Assembly: GCA_009763385.1 (NCBI GenBank)
Contig: CM019831.1
Span: 88,943,845-89,007,844, forward strand
From: Coix lacryma-jobi var. lacryma-jobi
Lineage: Eukaryota > Streptophyta > Magnoliopsida > Poales > Poaceae
Direction: 5' to 3'
DNA length: 64,000 bases
The position numbers were made by a program, and so were the translations under genes. Shown here in pieces: positions 23,257 to 34,511 of the stretch; the first letter of the stretch is position 1; each line of letters opens with the position of its first letter. The notes beneath the pieces are model-generated. The model made no database searches, was not told the DNA's origin, and saw only the letters and a program-made list of their open reading frames with translations.

Positions 23257-23891
23257 TGATGAGAAGCTCAGGCGAAGGATTTTTTTCTCTGGCTTGCTAA
23301 AAGCCGAGAAATGGAGAGCTTACAAATCAAACTATTTGACTGGAGATAAGAGTGACAGCCTGTGTAGGGACATATTTATAAGACCATGGCTTGCACATTG
23401 GGAGACCAAGCATCAAAATGGAATTTGTCATAGTTTATGGGCCGATATTGGGCCAGGCTGGATTTTTGATGGTTGGAGGAGATCATGACTCTAGAATCGG
23501 GAAACCGATAGGGTTCGGCTAAGAGTTGTTCAGTTTCGGTTGATTGTTTGGGAACTTACATTGTCGATTGGCACTAAGGACAGAGAGCTAAAACGGAAAG
23601 GTCCCTTAAGAAATATTATCCTGGTGTTGTCATAAACCGAAAAATGATTGAAAAAACTCTAGATCCGGAATAATCAATTATATCATATACTTGCGGATCA
23701 GAGATGATTAAGCATGATTATCAATAATAGACGATGTAATATGCATCGTTGTTAGGATGAAGATAAAATTAGTGGCTGATACGCAAAACAGAACACACAT
23801 TGATCTTGAAGGATCAATCACAGATTGATTTCAGGAGGGCGAACAAAGGAACTTCTTATTTACAAAGGAGGGAACAAGTTACAGTGGAAAA
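23257..23891. other. Spacer between the two antisense genes
   Basis: No ORF or repeat of note is seen. It would contain the promoter of antisense gene A and the 3' end of antisense gene B, but I see no convincing TATA box. Confidence 0.5.
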
Positions 23892-24558
23892 TCAGTTCGT
23901 CCACTCTATCCTATTTCTAATTGGGAGGTCAAAGTCAAAAGAATCAGCCAGATCTGTTCCAGCTTCTTTCATATCATCGATAGAGTGTGCCACCCTGTAT
24001 TCTAGTCCTTGCTCACAGACATCAAAGTTGCGGTGATCGGTGCCGGAATGAATCCATACAGCATTGAAGGCAAGCGCTGCGCCGTATCCCATACCAGCTC
24101 TAGAGATGTCGGGGAGGACTCGGTTGACCTCGTTCACCCGCCTCAGGGCTGTCGTGCCCGGTACATTGGCCGTAATGGCAAGATTAGCGACAGTAGCTTC
24201 CAGATTATGAAGCTTGGCCTCCAGAGCTGAAAGAAGGAAGAGTCGGTAAAAGCAGGAAGGGAGAATAGGGAAAGAAATGATGAAAAAATACTTACCGGCA
24301 GCTCGACTCCGAGCGACGTCACGCTCTCGAGAGATTCGGGTAATCTCTCGATCCTTCCCCTCCAGATCAAATTGAAGATCTGCGATCTTCTGAGTCAGGT
24401 CCTCGGGGAGGTCATCGCCAGTCCTCCTAAATGGAAGTGATAAAGTAAGGACAGTTGCTTCATTTTGAAACAAGAGCAAAGGAAGAAAAGAGCAACCTCC
24501 TTTTAGAGGTGCTAGAAGCACCAAGCTCGGAGCTGTGTCGGCTCGCTGCGGAAGACAT
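23892..24558 (-). CDS. Antisense coiled-coil gene B of family 1, predicted three exons
   Basis: A start at 24558 (MSSAASRHSSELG) and two GT-AG introns give one clean frame. Exons are 24558-24497, 24426-24296 and 24226-23892, totalling 528 bases or 175 residues plus stop. Intron 1 (24496-24427, 70 bases) has a weak gttgct donor and a ttag acceptor; intron 2 (24295-24227, 69 bases) has gtaagt and a pyrimidine run before cag. Residues about 25-95 are coiled coil (DLTQKIADLQFDLEGKDREI, LEAKLHNLEATVANL); the C-terminal half (GMGYGAALAFNAVWIHSG, DDMKEAGTDLADSFDFDLP) looks globular. It faces opposite to gag and sits where Grande-type elements have an antisense gene. The function is unknown to me. 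No stop breaks it, unlike gag and pol of the same element. Confidence 0.6.
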
Positions 24559-24798
24559 CTTCTAGATTGGAAGATGACAGGAGAGAGGAGGGTTTTCTGG
24601 TTTTGAGATTGAAGCAAGGGAGTTCAGAATGCACAAGCCGAAACAGAGTGAAAGGAGACTTTAAAGGATCCCGAAGATGCATCGGGAGATGAATCGGCAA
24701 GTACAGTAATTTTGGCATGTGAAGGTGGATGCTTCCGGAGGTTCCACGTCAAGTGTACAAGGAAAAAAGGAATTTTGGAATAAATATTTATCCCAAAA

Positions 24799-24810
24799 TT
24801 AGGGGGCATG
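24799..24810 (+). other. Polypurine tract of family 1
   Basis: The bases ttagggggcatg precede the TGTTAACACC start of the 3' LTR. Position and composition fit the plus-strand primer, confirming plus orientation of the element. Confidence 0.75.
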
Positions 24811-26334
24811 TGTTAACACCAGATTTTCGCAAGCACGAGAGAATGACAAATGGACCCAGCCAGGGGAGGGGAGGATTCGGCAGACGATCAGGCGAATATT
24901 TGGTCCTCAGAAGTTTCGGTAAATGCCTGTGCGGTCGGCTGTTTTGCGAGGCGGCGGCTCCATTCGGGAAATAGATATGGCTCCACAAGAAGGCACGTGA
25001 CATTGAAGGACACCGAGAGGAATAAGAATAGGATTTGTATCTTTCCAAATTTTATTGTGTAAATCGTAATCATATAGGACTCGTGTTTCGTCCAGGGTAT
25101 AAGTATAAACCCTTGGCTATTGTAAAACTGTTCACAACCATATCAATACAAACCGGCCCCGTGCCATCTTCGAGTCCTTAGTCGTGTCGTCGAGTTCTTC
25201 GAGAGGAATCATCGATCCGTCGACCTCCGTAAGTCCTGGCAACCTTGTTATCATGTCTAGTATCATGCGGTGGATTTAGATATGATGCAAGTAGTCTTGT
25301 TTGTTTTCAATGGTCGTGCGGCGGACCTTTGTTAGCGATCAAGAGGTCTTTGCTTATGCTTTGATTGTGGATAGATACCATGCGGTAGGCATTTATTCAT
25401 GTGTTTAGCAAAGGCGAGATAGTTATCGGCTCTGTTAGATTTGGCAAGATCTGATAGATTCATTAAGTTATCATGTGTTGCATTGTTTATTTAATTTTGC
25501 AAACACCCTTTTTGCCCAATCTAGATTGATCTTTGTTCGGCCTTGTTACACAAGTTTGCTTGTGTTTTAATAATTGCAAGATCATGACGACCGAATTAAC
25601 TTTCAATCTAGATTGTTACATGTTGCGGGTTCATGCATGTCATTTATGGTTAGGCTTTGATAAAACTAGGTATCATGCGGCAGATGCAGATTTTAGATTA
25701 GTTTAATTGTACTTGTTTGTATGTTTCTTCTTCATGGACCCCAACTCGGTTAGTTTGCCAAGCTTGGTTAAGCTTACACGAGTAATAAGTTTATGTAGAT
25801 CTGTTCAGATATATGCATGCTTTTATCTCCTTATCATTAGATTGTATCATGCGGTGGATTAATCTAATTATAAGGAGTGGTGTAAACTTAGTTTATGCTT
25901 GATGGATTTATGAAAACTAGACGTGCGGCAGACTAGTTGGATTAACCTTTGCATGTGTTGTTTGAATAGATTTATATTTTACAAGTTACCTGTTTATGAT
26001 TCATTATATCTTAATGATGTCCTCTTACATGCACATTCGGCAACCGGCTGTTGGTATATGCTCATTCTTAAAGTTAGCCGAATGATCTTTGAACTTATCG
26101 ACAGACAACTTTTGTAGCTGTATGCCGTCGTGATTGGCTTTGAAGCTGTACATATGGAACTGTCTGGTCTTATCCAGCATGTCCCAGTTTATTCTCATAG
26201 TTTTATCCCTTGTTGGTTTTCAGGTCAAACCGACTGGCACGTCTCCGGATTCCAAACCGTCCGGGCACCCGATTGAAGCCACGCTTTTTTCCAGCTTGCT
26301 GTGTGTGAGGCGCAGACCACATTTTGCGTCAACA
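24811..26334 (+). repeat. 3' LTR of gypsy family 1
   Basis: This 1,524-bp LTR begins TGTTAACACCAGATTTTCG and ends GCGTCAACA, followed by attct (26335-26339), the same target triplet-plus-two that flanks the solo LTR at 1148-2691. It differs from that LTR at several percent of sites in the first 200 bases and less further in. A probable TATA box is at 25098-25107. Confidence 0.9.
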
Positions 26335-26782
26335 ATTCTTTGCTGCTAATATATCATAACACAATAAGCTTATTGCATGCATATATAATTGAACTACAGA
26401 ACTACATATATATATAAATATATGTACACAAAATTACAAGCAATATACATATAGAAGTTGTCCAAATATCTATCTACACAAGTTGTACTCCAAAGATAGT
26501 ACTGTAAACCTATTACAAGTTGTACTCCATCTAAAGATCTACAGGCATACAAATGATCATTATTGTTTGGAATCAACGACTCGTTGGTATTAAAGTAGAA
26601 CTCGCCGTTTGGATTTATGACTTGTTCCCGAAGAAATCCTGCTATTGTCTCTTGTATTGCTTTCAATTGGCCTTGTAGCATCACTTTTTGCTTCAACCAG
26701 TCAGTCTTCAATTGGAATTAAAGAAGATATTAGTTATATCTATATTGTCAACATTAAGTCTATAAAAAATGAAAAGAAACAT
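26335..26782. mobile_element. CACTA interior, second D1 copy
   Basis: The stretch is nearly identical to 2692-3139, including the 105-codon minus-strand ORF at 26394-26711 (MKTDWLKQK...). It has no CACTA terminus of its own. It is the original right flank of the family-1 insertion, and 2692-3139 is the duplicated one, or the reverse. Confidence 0.85.
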
Positions 26783-28316
26783 TGTTTACACCAGATTCTG
26801 GACTAAGGAATTTGATATTTTGTAAACACAAACGGCCGGTTTATTAAAGAAAAGATCGGCCTGAAAATATAAAAGGGTCGCATGAGTCGGAGGTAACCTA
26901 GAAGATTCGCACGGACCAACACGATGGACTTCGAAGACATGTCAGACTCAACCAAAGAGTGCAAGTTCGAGTCGTCTTTTTTTTTCCTTTTTTGTAATCT
27001 ATTCGTAATAGGGCAGGAGTCAATCGGGTTATAAATAGCTAAAAACCCGGATTTTGTAAACACACACAATCAATCAAACACAACCGGCCCTCGGCCAAAA
27101 ACCCTAGGAGTAGGAGTAACGTAGATCTCGGCGAGACCTTCAACCAGGCAGGGCTGCATCGGCATCGATCGACCTCCGGTTTGCTTGTAAGTTTCACCAA
27201 TGGCTTGTGTCATCGTGTAATAAGGCTGCACTGGCATCGACCAAACTCTTGTTAAGCTATGGCATGGCTAGTTATAGGTCTAAGTTCGTCATTTGTAAGA
27301 CTATCTTGACTCTGATCAATCTCTTGCTTTGGTCGATCTTGGCTACTTATCGGCTCTATTAGCTTGGCAAGCTAATAGATTCATTAAGTTATCGATGTTG
27401 TTTTATGTTTTAATTCATTTATTTATGTTTTAAACAACATCTTGCCCAATCAAGATTGGCAAAGTAACCTACACTCAATGGATGCTTAGTATCGGCTGTT
27501 CTGAGGCTTACGCGCTCACAACAGAGGAAATAGCTGATACAAACATCTCATCGGCTATTTGCCAATCTTGGTTGTTACATGTTGTGCATTCGAGGTATCT
27601 GGTAAAGGCGCGATCTGATTTAACATCAAATAGATTTAATATAACATGTCTATTACGGCTGTATTTCCGAACCCCACTGATATATATGGTAGATTAAGTC
27701 TGTTTATCTTGGTTCAAGTCATGCTTTTGTCGGGTAGATCTTGTTCGTGCCTCATGGACCCCGTATCGGCTGAAATAGCCGATCCGGTTATGCTTTCTTC
27801 ATAATATGTTCTTTTAAGTGGTTTGGGATCAACGGATTTACTTTATGCACGGGACGTGATCTAGCTTGACCATCATCAAGGCTGCATGGAGACACCCCAC
27901 TTTTGGTGTTTAAGTTATTTTATCGATCTATTTGTTATTATGGCTGCATGTAGACACCCCACTGTTAGCAAATAGAATTGCTCGTGTATTTAGTCGATAC
28001 GTTGATTTCATGTCGTTTAAAACGTGCATATAGATCTTTGATATCTTTTAAGCTTATCGGTTGTCTACTTATTATAAGTTTTCATCTCATACATGTCATA
28101 GCTGTAATGCTTCATACCTTCTTTCGTTATCTTTACATCGCAATCTTGTGGGAGTTGACTTTTTAGCCAATATCCTAAAAACAAATGGATATATCAGAGC
28201 CACATAATTTGGAACTATCTGCCACTAAACCGGCAGGTTCCATGATTTGACAACGTTTGTCTTCTCCTTGTCAATTACAGGTCAAATTGACTGGCACGTC
28301 CGAAGTTGATTTCGCT
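26783..28316 (+). mobile_element. Gypsy family-2 LTR, 3' end deleted (D1)
   Basis: It begins TGTTTACACC and follows the intact family-2 LTR at 56396-58044 until gaagttgatttcgct at 28316, where about 120 LTR bases and the 5' part of gag are deleted. A TATA-like word tataaata is at 27030-27037, followed about 50 bases later by caatcaatcaaacacaacc. No ORF inside is credible. Confidence 0.85.
27030..27037 (+). promoter_or_regulatory. Probable TATA box of family-2 LTR (D1)
   Basis: The word tataaata lies about 250 bp into the LTR. The same word is at the same place (56642-56649) in D2. Confidence 0.5.
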
Positions 28317-28997
28317 ATCAACAGCAATTTGACTGGCACTCAGGAGAACCCAGGATACAACGGCAACACTGTTGGGGGGCAAAACATCGGCTATCAACAG
28401 CCAGTGAATCAGATTGACCAGTTGATGAATCGGGTAACCGACCTGGTTCAGAAGCAATTTGGTTTGACTCCAAAATCCACTGTGACTAGTTACAAAAAGC
28501 AGTATCTGGAGTGGTTTGATCAGGTCATTTTTCCTCCAAGATATAGAATTCCTGACTTTACCAAGTTCACAGGAATTGGTGAAGTGACGACCATGGAGCA
28601 TATAACCCAGTTCCTGGTCCAGATTGGGGAGATCGGTGATGAGCAAGCACTCAAAGTCAGAATGTTCCCTCTCTCTTTATCTGGATTGACTTTCTCATGG
28701 TTTTCATCCCTGCCACATAATTCTATTCAGAGCTAGGATGACTTGGAAGATAAATTCCATAAGTATTTCGGCTTTGGAGTGTTGGAAAAAGGCTTAGTGG
28801 ACTTAATCGATACAAGACAAACTAATAATGAGTCTGGATGTCTGTACCTCCAAAGATTTAGAGAGATGAAGAATCAATACTATTCCTTGACATTACCAGA
28901 TTCAGAGGTGGTTAGCATTGCAATTCAAGGTTTGATACCTGCTATTAGAGAGAAAATCGGCTTCGGTTGCAACAACATGGCCGATTTAGCTAAAAAG
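28317..28997 (+). pseudogene. gag: Family-2 gag fragment (D1), cut by copia LTR
   Basis: After a filler of about 25 bases the reading QENPGYNGNTVGG...VTDLVQKQFGL...FPPRYRIPDFTKFTG shows the gag N-terminal and capsid region, homologous to the family-1 gag (DLIMHRMADMMQNQFGLKP...DFTKFSG). A TAG follows FSSLPHNSIQS at 28734, and the frame continues as DDLEDKFHKYFGFG...LQRFREMKNQYYSL. The fragment ends at 28997 where an Angela-like LTR inserted; the target side is aaaag. The upstream 0.8 kb present in D2 (57925-58715) is deleted. Confidence 0.8.
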
Positions 28998-30240
28998 TGT
29001 TGGAAATATGCCCTAGAGGTAATCATAGAGATGATGATATTTCTATTGTATCCATGATGTATTATATGTTCATTGAATATCCATTAAAGACAACTTGTAT
29101 TGATCGGCAATTATGTGAATTGTCTGTGAAACTCTTTTACTTGTATAGTTATTCGATAGTTGTCCCTGATCGGAGTTCATGTGAGGACACACATGAATAT
29201 TAGATCAGCACATGTATTAGTTGATGACTATGTTTCACAAGTCATAGACATGGAGATGTCAAACTAATAATGTGGGCACATGTATGACATGGGGCTGGAC
29301 TGACCCAACATGAGATGTTCTTATTATCTCTTTACACATCATGTACGTTATGTCCTTAGACCTGAGATTGTGGTATGTACTCAAAATATGAATCGACTTA
29401 CTTAGGGACTATCAAACGCTACTTCGTAACAGGGTAGTTATAAAGATAGTCTTCAGGTTTGTCAGGAAGTATGCTTTGAGACATAGACGATCAAGATGGG
29501 ATTTGCCCCTCTCCATGTGAGAGAGATATCACTAGACCACTCAAATGATTGGATCATAAAATGCATGGCCATGCTTAGGTTAAGTGTTAACCTATGAGTT
29601 CGACCAAATATTGTGTGGCAAGGGAATTACGTATATGTGATCGTGGTGGTTTGTCAGATATGATCTTTGCGTATACATAGGAGTTGACACGTCTTGCTAG
29701 AAGCCGTTGTCAACTATCGGGCGAGTAGGAGTACTCAGGCCGTGTCTATGTGTGCGTGAACCCAAAGGGTCGCACGCTTAAGGGGCTGGAAGCTTGATTC
29801 GAGTTTGACTCGAGTCAGGCCGAGATTAGGGTTTGCTAATGGGCCTCCAGGTCGGTGGGCTCATTAGGGACGCCTATATAAAGAGGGGGTGGGGCGACCA
29901 GGGTTTAAAAACCTCATTAGACAGCCGTTGCCCACCCCACACCCGCGCCTATTGCTCCTCGCAGACCTAGCAGTTTGGAGGCGTGACACTTCCACCCTGT
30001 ACATGTGGGATACCTCAGAGGTGCTGCATCTGGAGCACAAGGACAAACCACACGTGGAGACGTGAAGGTTGGACGTGAACATCTACACGGCATCGCTGCG
30101 ACGCGCACGTCTACACCGAGACATCTTCCGCTGCACCTGCGCGTCTAGTGGTAATCCCGTGATCTATAACTCGCAGTAGTTCATGGTTTATGGGGTTGAA
30201 ATTTTTTTTTCGGCTAGCGTAGCATCCTCGTAACCCTTCA
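28998..30240 (+). repeat. Angela/BARE-like copia 5' LTR (D1)
   Basis: The LTR starts TGTTGGAAATATGCCCTAGAGG, a start shared by Angela/BARE-type copia of grasses, and ends AACCCTTCA before a tRNA-iMet site. Its length is 1,243 bp, equal to the D2 copy at 59372-60614, with about 17 differences by eye. It sits at the same point in family-2 gag in both copies, so the insertion predates the duplication. No 3' LTR is present. Confidence 0.88.
29875..29883 (+). promoter_or_regulatory. TATA box of Angela-like LTR (D1)
   Basis: The word tatataaag followed by agggggtggggcg lies about 360 bases before the LTR end, a typical copia promoter layout. It is conserved at 60249-60257. Confidence 0.65.
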
Positions 30241-30241
30241 G

Positions 30242-30253
30242 TGGTATCAGAGC
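30242..30253 (+). other. Primer-binding site, tRNA-iMet type (D1)
   Basis: The bases TGGTATCAGAGC, one base after the LTR end, match the standard plant initiator-tRNA primer site exactly. Confidence 0.92.
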
Positions 30254-31524
30254 CGTTACTGCCTCGTTATAGATTCGGTTGTGTGCATATAGAGATATGC
30301 GCGGTTGTAGATCAATTTCTGATCATGATTTGTGATCTTGCCGTATTGGTCATGTAACGATCTACTCCTACCGGTCGGAATTCCGCCATCGGAGTTAAGT
30401 GATACGTGTAAATCCAATCATGGCAAGATGGAGATCAATCAGATTGATCGAATCGAATCTAGGTCAAGAGCCGGGTGCATGAGATGTACCGCGGCATCCG
30501 CAGAAGAGCGTTGTTCGGTAAAACGGCCGTAACTTTTGCATACGACCTCGGATTGAGATGATCTTTAAACGAAAATCAATCTACATAAAATTTTACATCC
30601 GATTTTCACTGGCCCTGGCCGGTTTCGTCGAATTTAGATTTGTGAAAAAAGGCTGGGAATTGATGACTGGTATAGCCCTTATGTGTATGTGATGCATGTA
30701 TGTAATTGTTTCATGACTTTCATGTCGTGATTATGACAATATGGCTGGAGCCACATATATATTGTCCATTTGATGTAATGGCCTGCGTGCCAAAATTATG
30801 ATGATCCTACACACGACTATATAATTACTTTATTAATTACGCTAGTTGTAGCTAGTCTCGGTGGATTCATCACTGGAGGATGGCGTGTATGTACCATGTA
30901 GATGGAAATCATCATGGTGAACAGATTGACGGAGATGGAGATCTCCAAAGAAACACTGGGCTATACCAAGTCATATCTGTGTTGATGCTATTCTCTTATT
31001 ATGTTCTACTTTCACGTATGATTCATGTTCATTGTCTACATGCGGTAGTGAAAGTATAGAACGATCCCTCAGTAATGTTCAAGTCATATGCTTCCCCAAT
31101 CCTTGCACTGTCATATGTCTTGTACAATCGGTGGCACGCCTATGAAATTAGGGTGTCACTGATTTTCCTTGACCAGGCAGGTTCGTATCGGATACTTACT
31201 GCAGAAGGGTTGGTTGCTTGAACAAGGTCATCCTAACGGTTAGGGACCTTGAAGCATAAGGAGTTGAGCACGCATAGAGATGTTGGCCAACAACAAGAGT
31301 CATATGTGATATGATTAGCAAAGAGTTGCTTATAGATCTACCATGTCCACTAGCGGTGATGCTAAAGCTCACTAGTAGACTTGTTAGTTTGGGTCTTGAA
31401 TCACTAAAAATCATTAGAGGGATATTGATCTTAGTGGGAGTAAATTTTATTAAAGTTTTAATATCATTTACTCTGTCTTGGATACATTGTCTTAGTATTT
31501 TGCATTTACTTTTGTTGTAGATCA
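30254..31524 (+). other. Copia leader between primer site and gag (D1)
   Basis: About 1.27 kb with no credible ORF lies between the primer site and gag. A long untranslated leader is known for BARE/Angela-type elements. It is almost identical to 60628-61898, with only a handful of substitutions seen. Confidence 0.75.
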
Positions 31525-31907
31525 ATGGCACCTAGCAATACACCATTTACTTTACATTCAATCCTTGAGAAAGATAAATTGAATGGAACAAACTATGCGA
31601 ATTGGATCCGCAACCTGAGAATTGTTCTCAGGGCTGAGAAAAAGGAAGATATTCTAGACACCCCACTACCAGAGGAACCTGCTGATAATGCACCTGCTAC
31701 TGAGAAAACCGCTTACAAGAAAGCATGTGATGCTGATCTTGAAGTGGGATGTCTGGCGCTTGCGAGCATGGAACCAGATCTACAGATGCAGTTTGATAAT
31801 AACCATACAGCCTACGATATGATCATAGCGCTAGATGAGATGTTCCAGACTCAGGCTAGAACTGAAAGGTTCAATGTTTCTAAGTGTCTTGCTGAGACTA
31901 AGTTAGC
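31525..31907 (+). pseudogene. gag: Angela-like copia gag, 5' part (D1)
   Basis: The frame starts MAPSNTPFTLHSILEKDK and contains LNGTNYANWIRNLRIVLR, the signature of Angela/BARE gag, then LDTPLPEEP and ARTERFNVSKCLAETKLA. About 127 codons are intact. At 31907/31908 the sequence switches without a target duplication to an inverted Maximus-type copia, so the C-terminal two thirds of gag and all of pol are missing. The D2 copy has the same junction but a one-base loss near 62093. Confidence 0.85.
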
Positions 31908-32367
31908 CCTCATTATCGTCGAAAGGCAATAGCTCCTTGTTAGCCCTCATCTTGTTGACAATCACCTGAAAGCGAGCGAATAAGCTCTCTATGCTATCAC
32001 CAGGCATGTGTCGAAAGTTCTCATACTCTCGCTTGTGCGACTCGTAGAGACGGGTTTTGACTTGAGTGGTTCCCTCATCGAAACGCATGAGGGTAGCCCA
32101 AATCTACCGAGCCGTAGCGAGGTGAGAAACGCGATCAAACTCCGTCATGCTCAAACATGAGAAAAGAGCATTACGGGCTCGGCTATTGTCATCGTGCTCA
32201 TCAATCTGATGCTGAGTAGCACGAGCAGCCAAGACCACGTAATCGGCAGAGTTGCAAATATCCCAGATGGAAGCACCCAAACTCTGCAGATAGGCCGACA
32301 TGCGTATCTTCCAATACGCATAGTTCGTCCCATCGAAAAATGGCGGTTTGCCCACGCCGCGATCCAT
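31908..32367 (-). pseudogene. gag: Inverted Maximus-type copia gag fragment (D1)
   Basis: On the minus strand the gag start MDRGVGKPPFFDGTNYAYWK (ATG at 32367) runs to FSCLSMTEFDRVSHLATAR, meets TAG at about 32103, and continues LMRFDEGTTQVKTRLYES...LPFDDNEG to 31908. It matches the gag of the full copia at 41502. Two positions that are stops in that copy are glutamines here (YLQSLG and ATQHQ). The rest of the element is absent on this side. Confidence 0.85.
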
Positions 32368-32413
32368 GTCGCCTTCGGTGGATCTAGAACCGGCTAAGGT
32401 GGAAGATCCTTAA

Positions 32414-32428
32414 CCCGCTCCGATACCA
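32414..32428 (-). other. Primer-binding site of inverted copia (D1)
   Basis: On the minus strand TGGTATCGGAGCGGG lies two bases from the LTR end, identical to the site at 41441-41455 of the full copia. Confidence 0.85.
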
Positions 32429-32849
32429 ATTGAAGGACCGATAATGCAATAGCAAGGCGACCAGAGGGGGGGTGAATGGGAGCTCAAAAATTTCTATCAA
32501 AACTTCGGCCTGTGTCCCACAAATCAACCCTCAAAAGCTTCAATTGAAACCGTGATGCCCACGACCCTTGAAAGAGGGTGGATAATCCCTAGGATCACAT
32601 CGAGGCACCACAAAGCGATAGCAAGTCAAACACCAAAAGACACCAGCAAAAGTTTGACTCCTAAAAACCAAGTCCCGAACGTAGATGGAAGGCTACGTCG
32701 AGAAATCACCAAATACCAATGCTAACAAGTAGCAAAGATACCTAGAGAGGTTCCTTGGTCAACTCTAGGATCAAACGAGAAGTCCGAAAACAAAGCAAAG
32801 AAGCCGGGAGACCAAAAGCACTGAGAAACTCAAGTCTGCGAGTTCCCGG

Positions 32850-33110
32850 ACTGTCCGCGGGTATGGTCCTGGACTGTCCGCGGTACTCCTGGACTGTCCG
32901 CAAAGAAGGGGTGGACTGTCCACCGGCCAAATCCCAAAATCAGCAAGTCTGTTGAATCCTCCTGTTCGACTCCCGGACTATCCGCGAGTTTCTACGGCGG
33001 ACTGTCCGCTGGTCAAAAGTCACGAACACGGTCGAAACGCGCAGCCACTGAATCGGCTGAGCCCCGACGCGCGGACTATCTGCGCCCTGAGTGGCGGACT
33101 GTCTGCGGTC
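32850..33110. repeat. GGACTGTCCGC repeat array in inverted copia LTR (D1)
   Basis: About eight copies of ggactgtccgc or variants (ggactatccgcg, ggactgtctgcgg, ggactgtccgctgg) are spread at irregular spacing. The word is a near-palindrome. The D2 copy carries the same array at about 63220-63480. Confidence 0.85.
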
Positions 33111-33889
33111 ACTCAGGGAGGGCGATTTCAAACGCCCTTCTCCCAAAACTTCCCAAATTTGATCCAAATCAAAATCCCTTGATCTCAAACTTGGAGCAAA
33201 TGATCACGAGGTAGTTGGGAGACTATCCCCAAGAAATCATCTGCTCAAATCAACTCAATCACCGGGAAATCGAAAGGGAAGGAGTATGAACCGAAAAAGT
33301 GCCACGAAAACGAAATCAACCCGATCTACTTGTTCATGAGGAGTTAGATGAATTCCTTCGGTGGAAATGATCTCCTCACTATAAAGAACAAGTTGATTCA
33401 AACGGATTTCGAAAAGACACAGTAGAGAGGGAGATCGAGTGACGCAAAAATCGCGGAGAAACGAAGAACGCGAAGAACACGAACAAAACGCGAATCAACA
33501 CATCGATCCACAACCGTGTGGCTACCACACGCTACAACAGTGAGATTACGGTCTCACTTCCTCAAAATCTCCAGTTCACAGAGGTATGATTCTTTGCGGA
33601 TCTCAGTTGCTACAGCAGGGGATTGGGAGAGCAGGAAAACCTCGAAGGCAAAGAGAAAAATGACTGAGATGGGATGGGAGGTGGGTGTCTCCCTCTACTT
33701 ATCCTAATTCTAATTCCCACTCTACCCCTAACTAATTACAGAGTGAACCCGCTAAACCCTAGGGTTATTCTGGACTAACTCGTGGTAGGTGGTGACAAGA
33801 CGGCCACGCCCGCACAACTGGTAGCGTTGCCTCGACGCAACCTCACCGATTGCCGCCATGTGCCGCCACCGCTTTGCTTTTCCTTTTCC

Positions 33890-34165
33890 CGGACTTCGCC
33901 CCCGGTTTTGAGGCCCAAACCGCGAAACCAGCCTTCACGACTAACCCCCTGTTTTGAGGCCCAAACCGGGAAACCAGCCGTCCATCGCCTGACTTTTGTG
34001 GCTCAAACTCAGAAACCCGCAGCACCCAGGTTTTGAGGCCCAAACCTGGAAACCGTCCTCAGCCCGAGTTTTGTGGTCCAAACTTGGAAACCGTCAGCGC
34101 CCAAGTTTTGAGGCCCAAACCTGGAAACCGTCCACTCGGTGGTTTTTCTGTGGCTCAACCACCAA
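33890..34165. repeat. Tandem hairpin repeats in inverted copia LTR (D1)
   Basis: Seven short inverted repeats of the form stem-AAAAC/GTTTT with a GAGGCCC-type loop follow each other, e.g. ccaggttttgaggcccaaac followed by ctgg. They correspond to the array at 39890-40125 of the full copia in reverse. Confidence 0.8.
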
Positions 34166-34511
34166 ACCGAACCGTCGAGGGGATGCACCGCGCGTGCACC
34201 CCGTCCACCGACACGTGTCCCTAGATCCACGACCTAAGCAACACGGTGCCCGCAAGTCTTCGCTCGTCGCTGTCCCAGGCTGTCAGCCACCACAGCTGAT
34301 CCTCAGGCCACCGGTCCCTCAGTCCAAGCCTCACGTCTGCCCTTCGCCACTCTCGGTCCATCGGCACGGCACGTCTCTACTTGACCTTCACCTTGCCTTC
34401 GATCACTGTATCCGTGCTCGACACCTGCACAACACAGCCAAAAAACATGCGCATCATCCCAGTTGACAATCACTCATCACTTCAGACTCGGCATACACCC
34501 ATGTATCCACA

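Larger units (their letters stand above)
22192..24810 (+). mobile_element. 3' internal region of gypsy family 1
   Basis: The family-1 element resumes after the Tekay target duplication. On its sense strand nothing codes: the first 250 bases are a decayed pol end with many stops. The rest carries two genes on the opposite strand (22451-23256 and 23892-24558) and closes with the polypurine run aattagggggcatg directly before the 3' LTR. Antisense genes between pol and the 3' LTR are known from Tat-lineage elements such as Grande, which supports the lineage assignment. Confidence 0.75.
32431..34511 (-). repeat. Inverted Maximus-type copia LTR (D1)
   Basis: This 2,081-bp LTR reads TGTGGATACATGGGTGTATGCC... 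to ...GGTCCTTCA on the minus strand, like the LTRs of 39456-50880 but diverged. It has the same two internal arrays: hairpin repeats at about 33890-34165 and a palindromic-word array at about 32850-33110. The word of the second array differs (GGACTGTCCGC instead of GCATCGGACGC). The right boundary at 34511 has no recognisable target duplication because the other end is truncated. Confidence 0.85.

Noticed and set aside
1148..26334. One intact 25-kb family-1 element from the first to the last LTR
   Set aside because: The first LTR has target copies on both sides (solo), and a second, truncated 5' LTR precedes gag at 3253, so the element is rearranged rather than intact.
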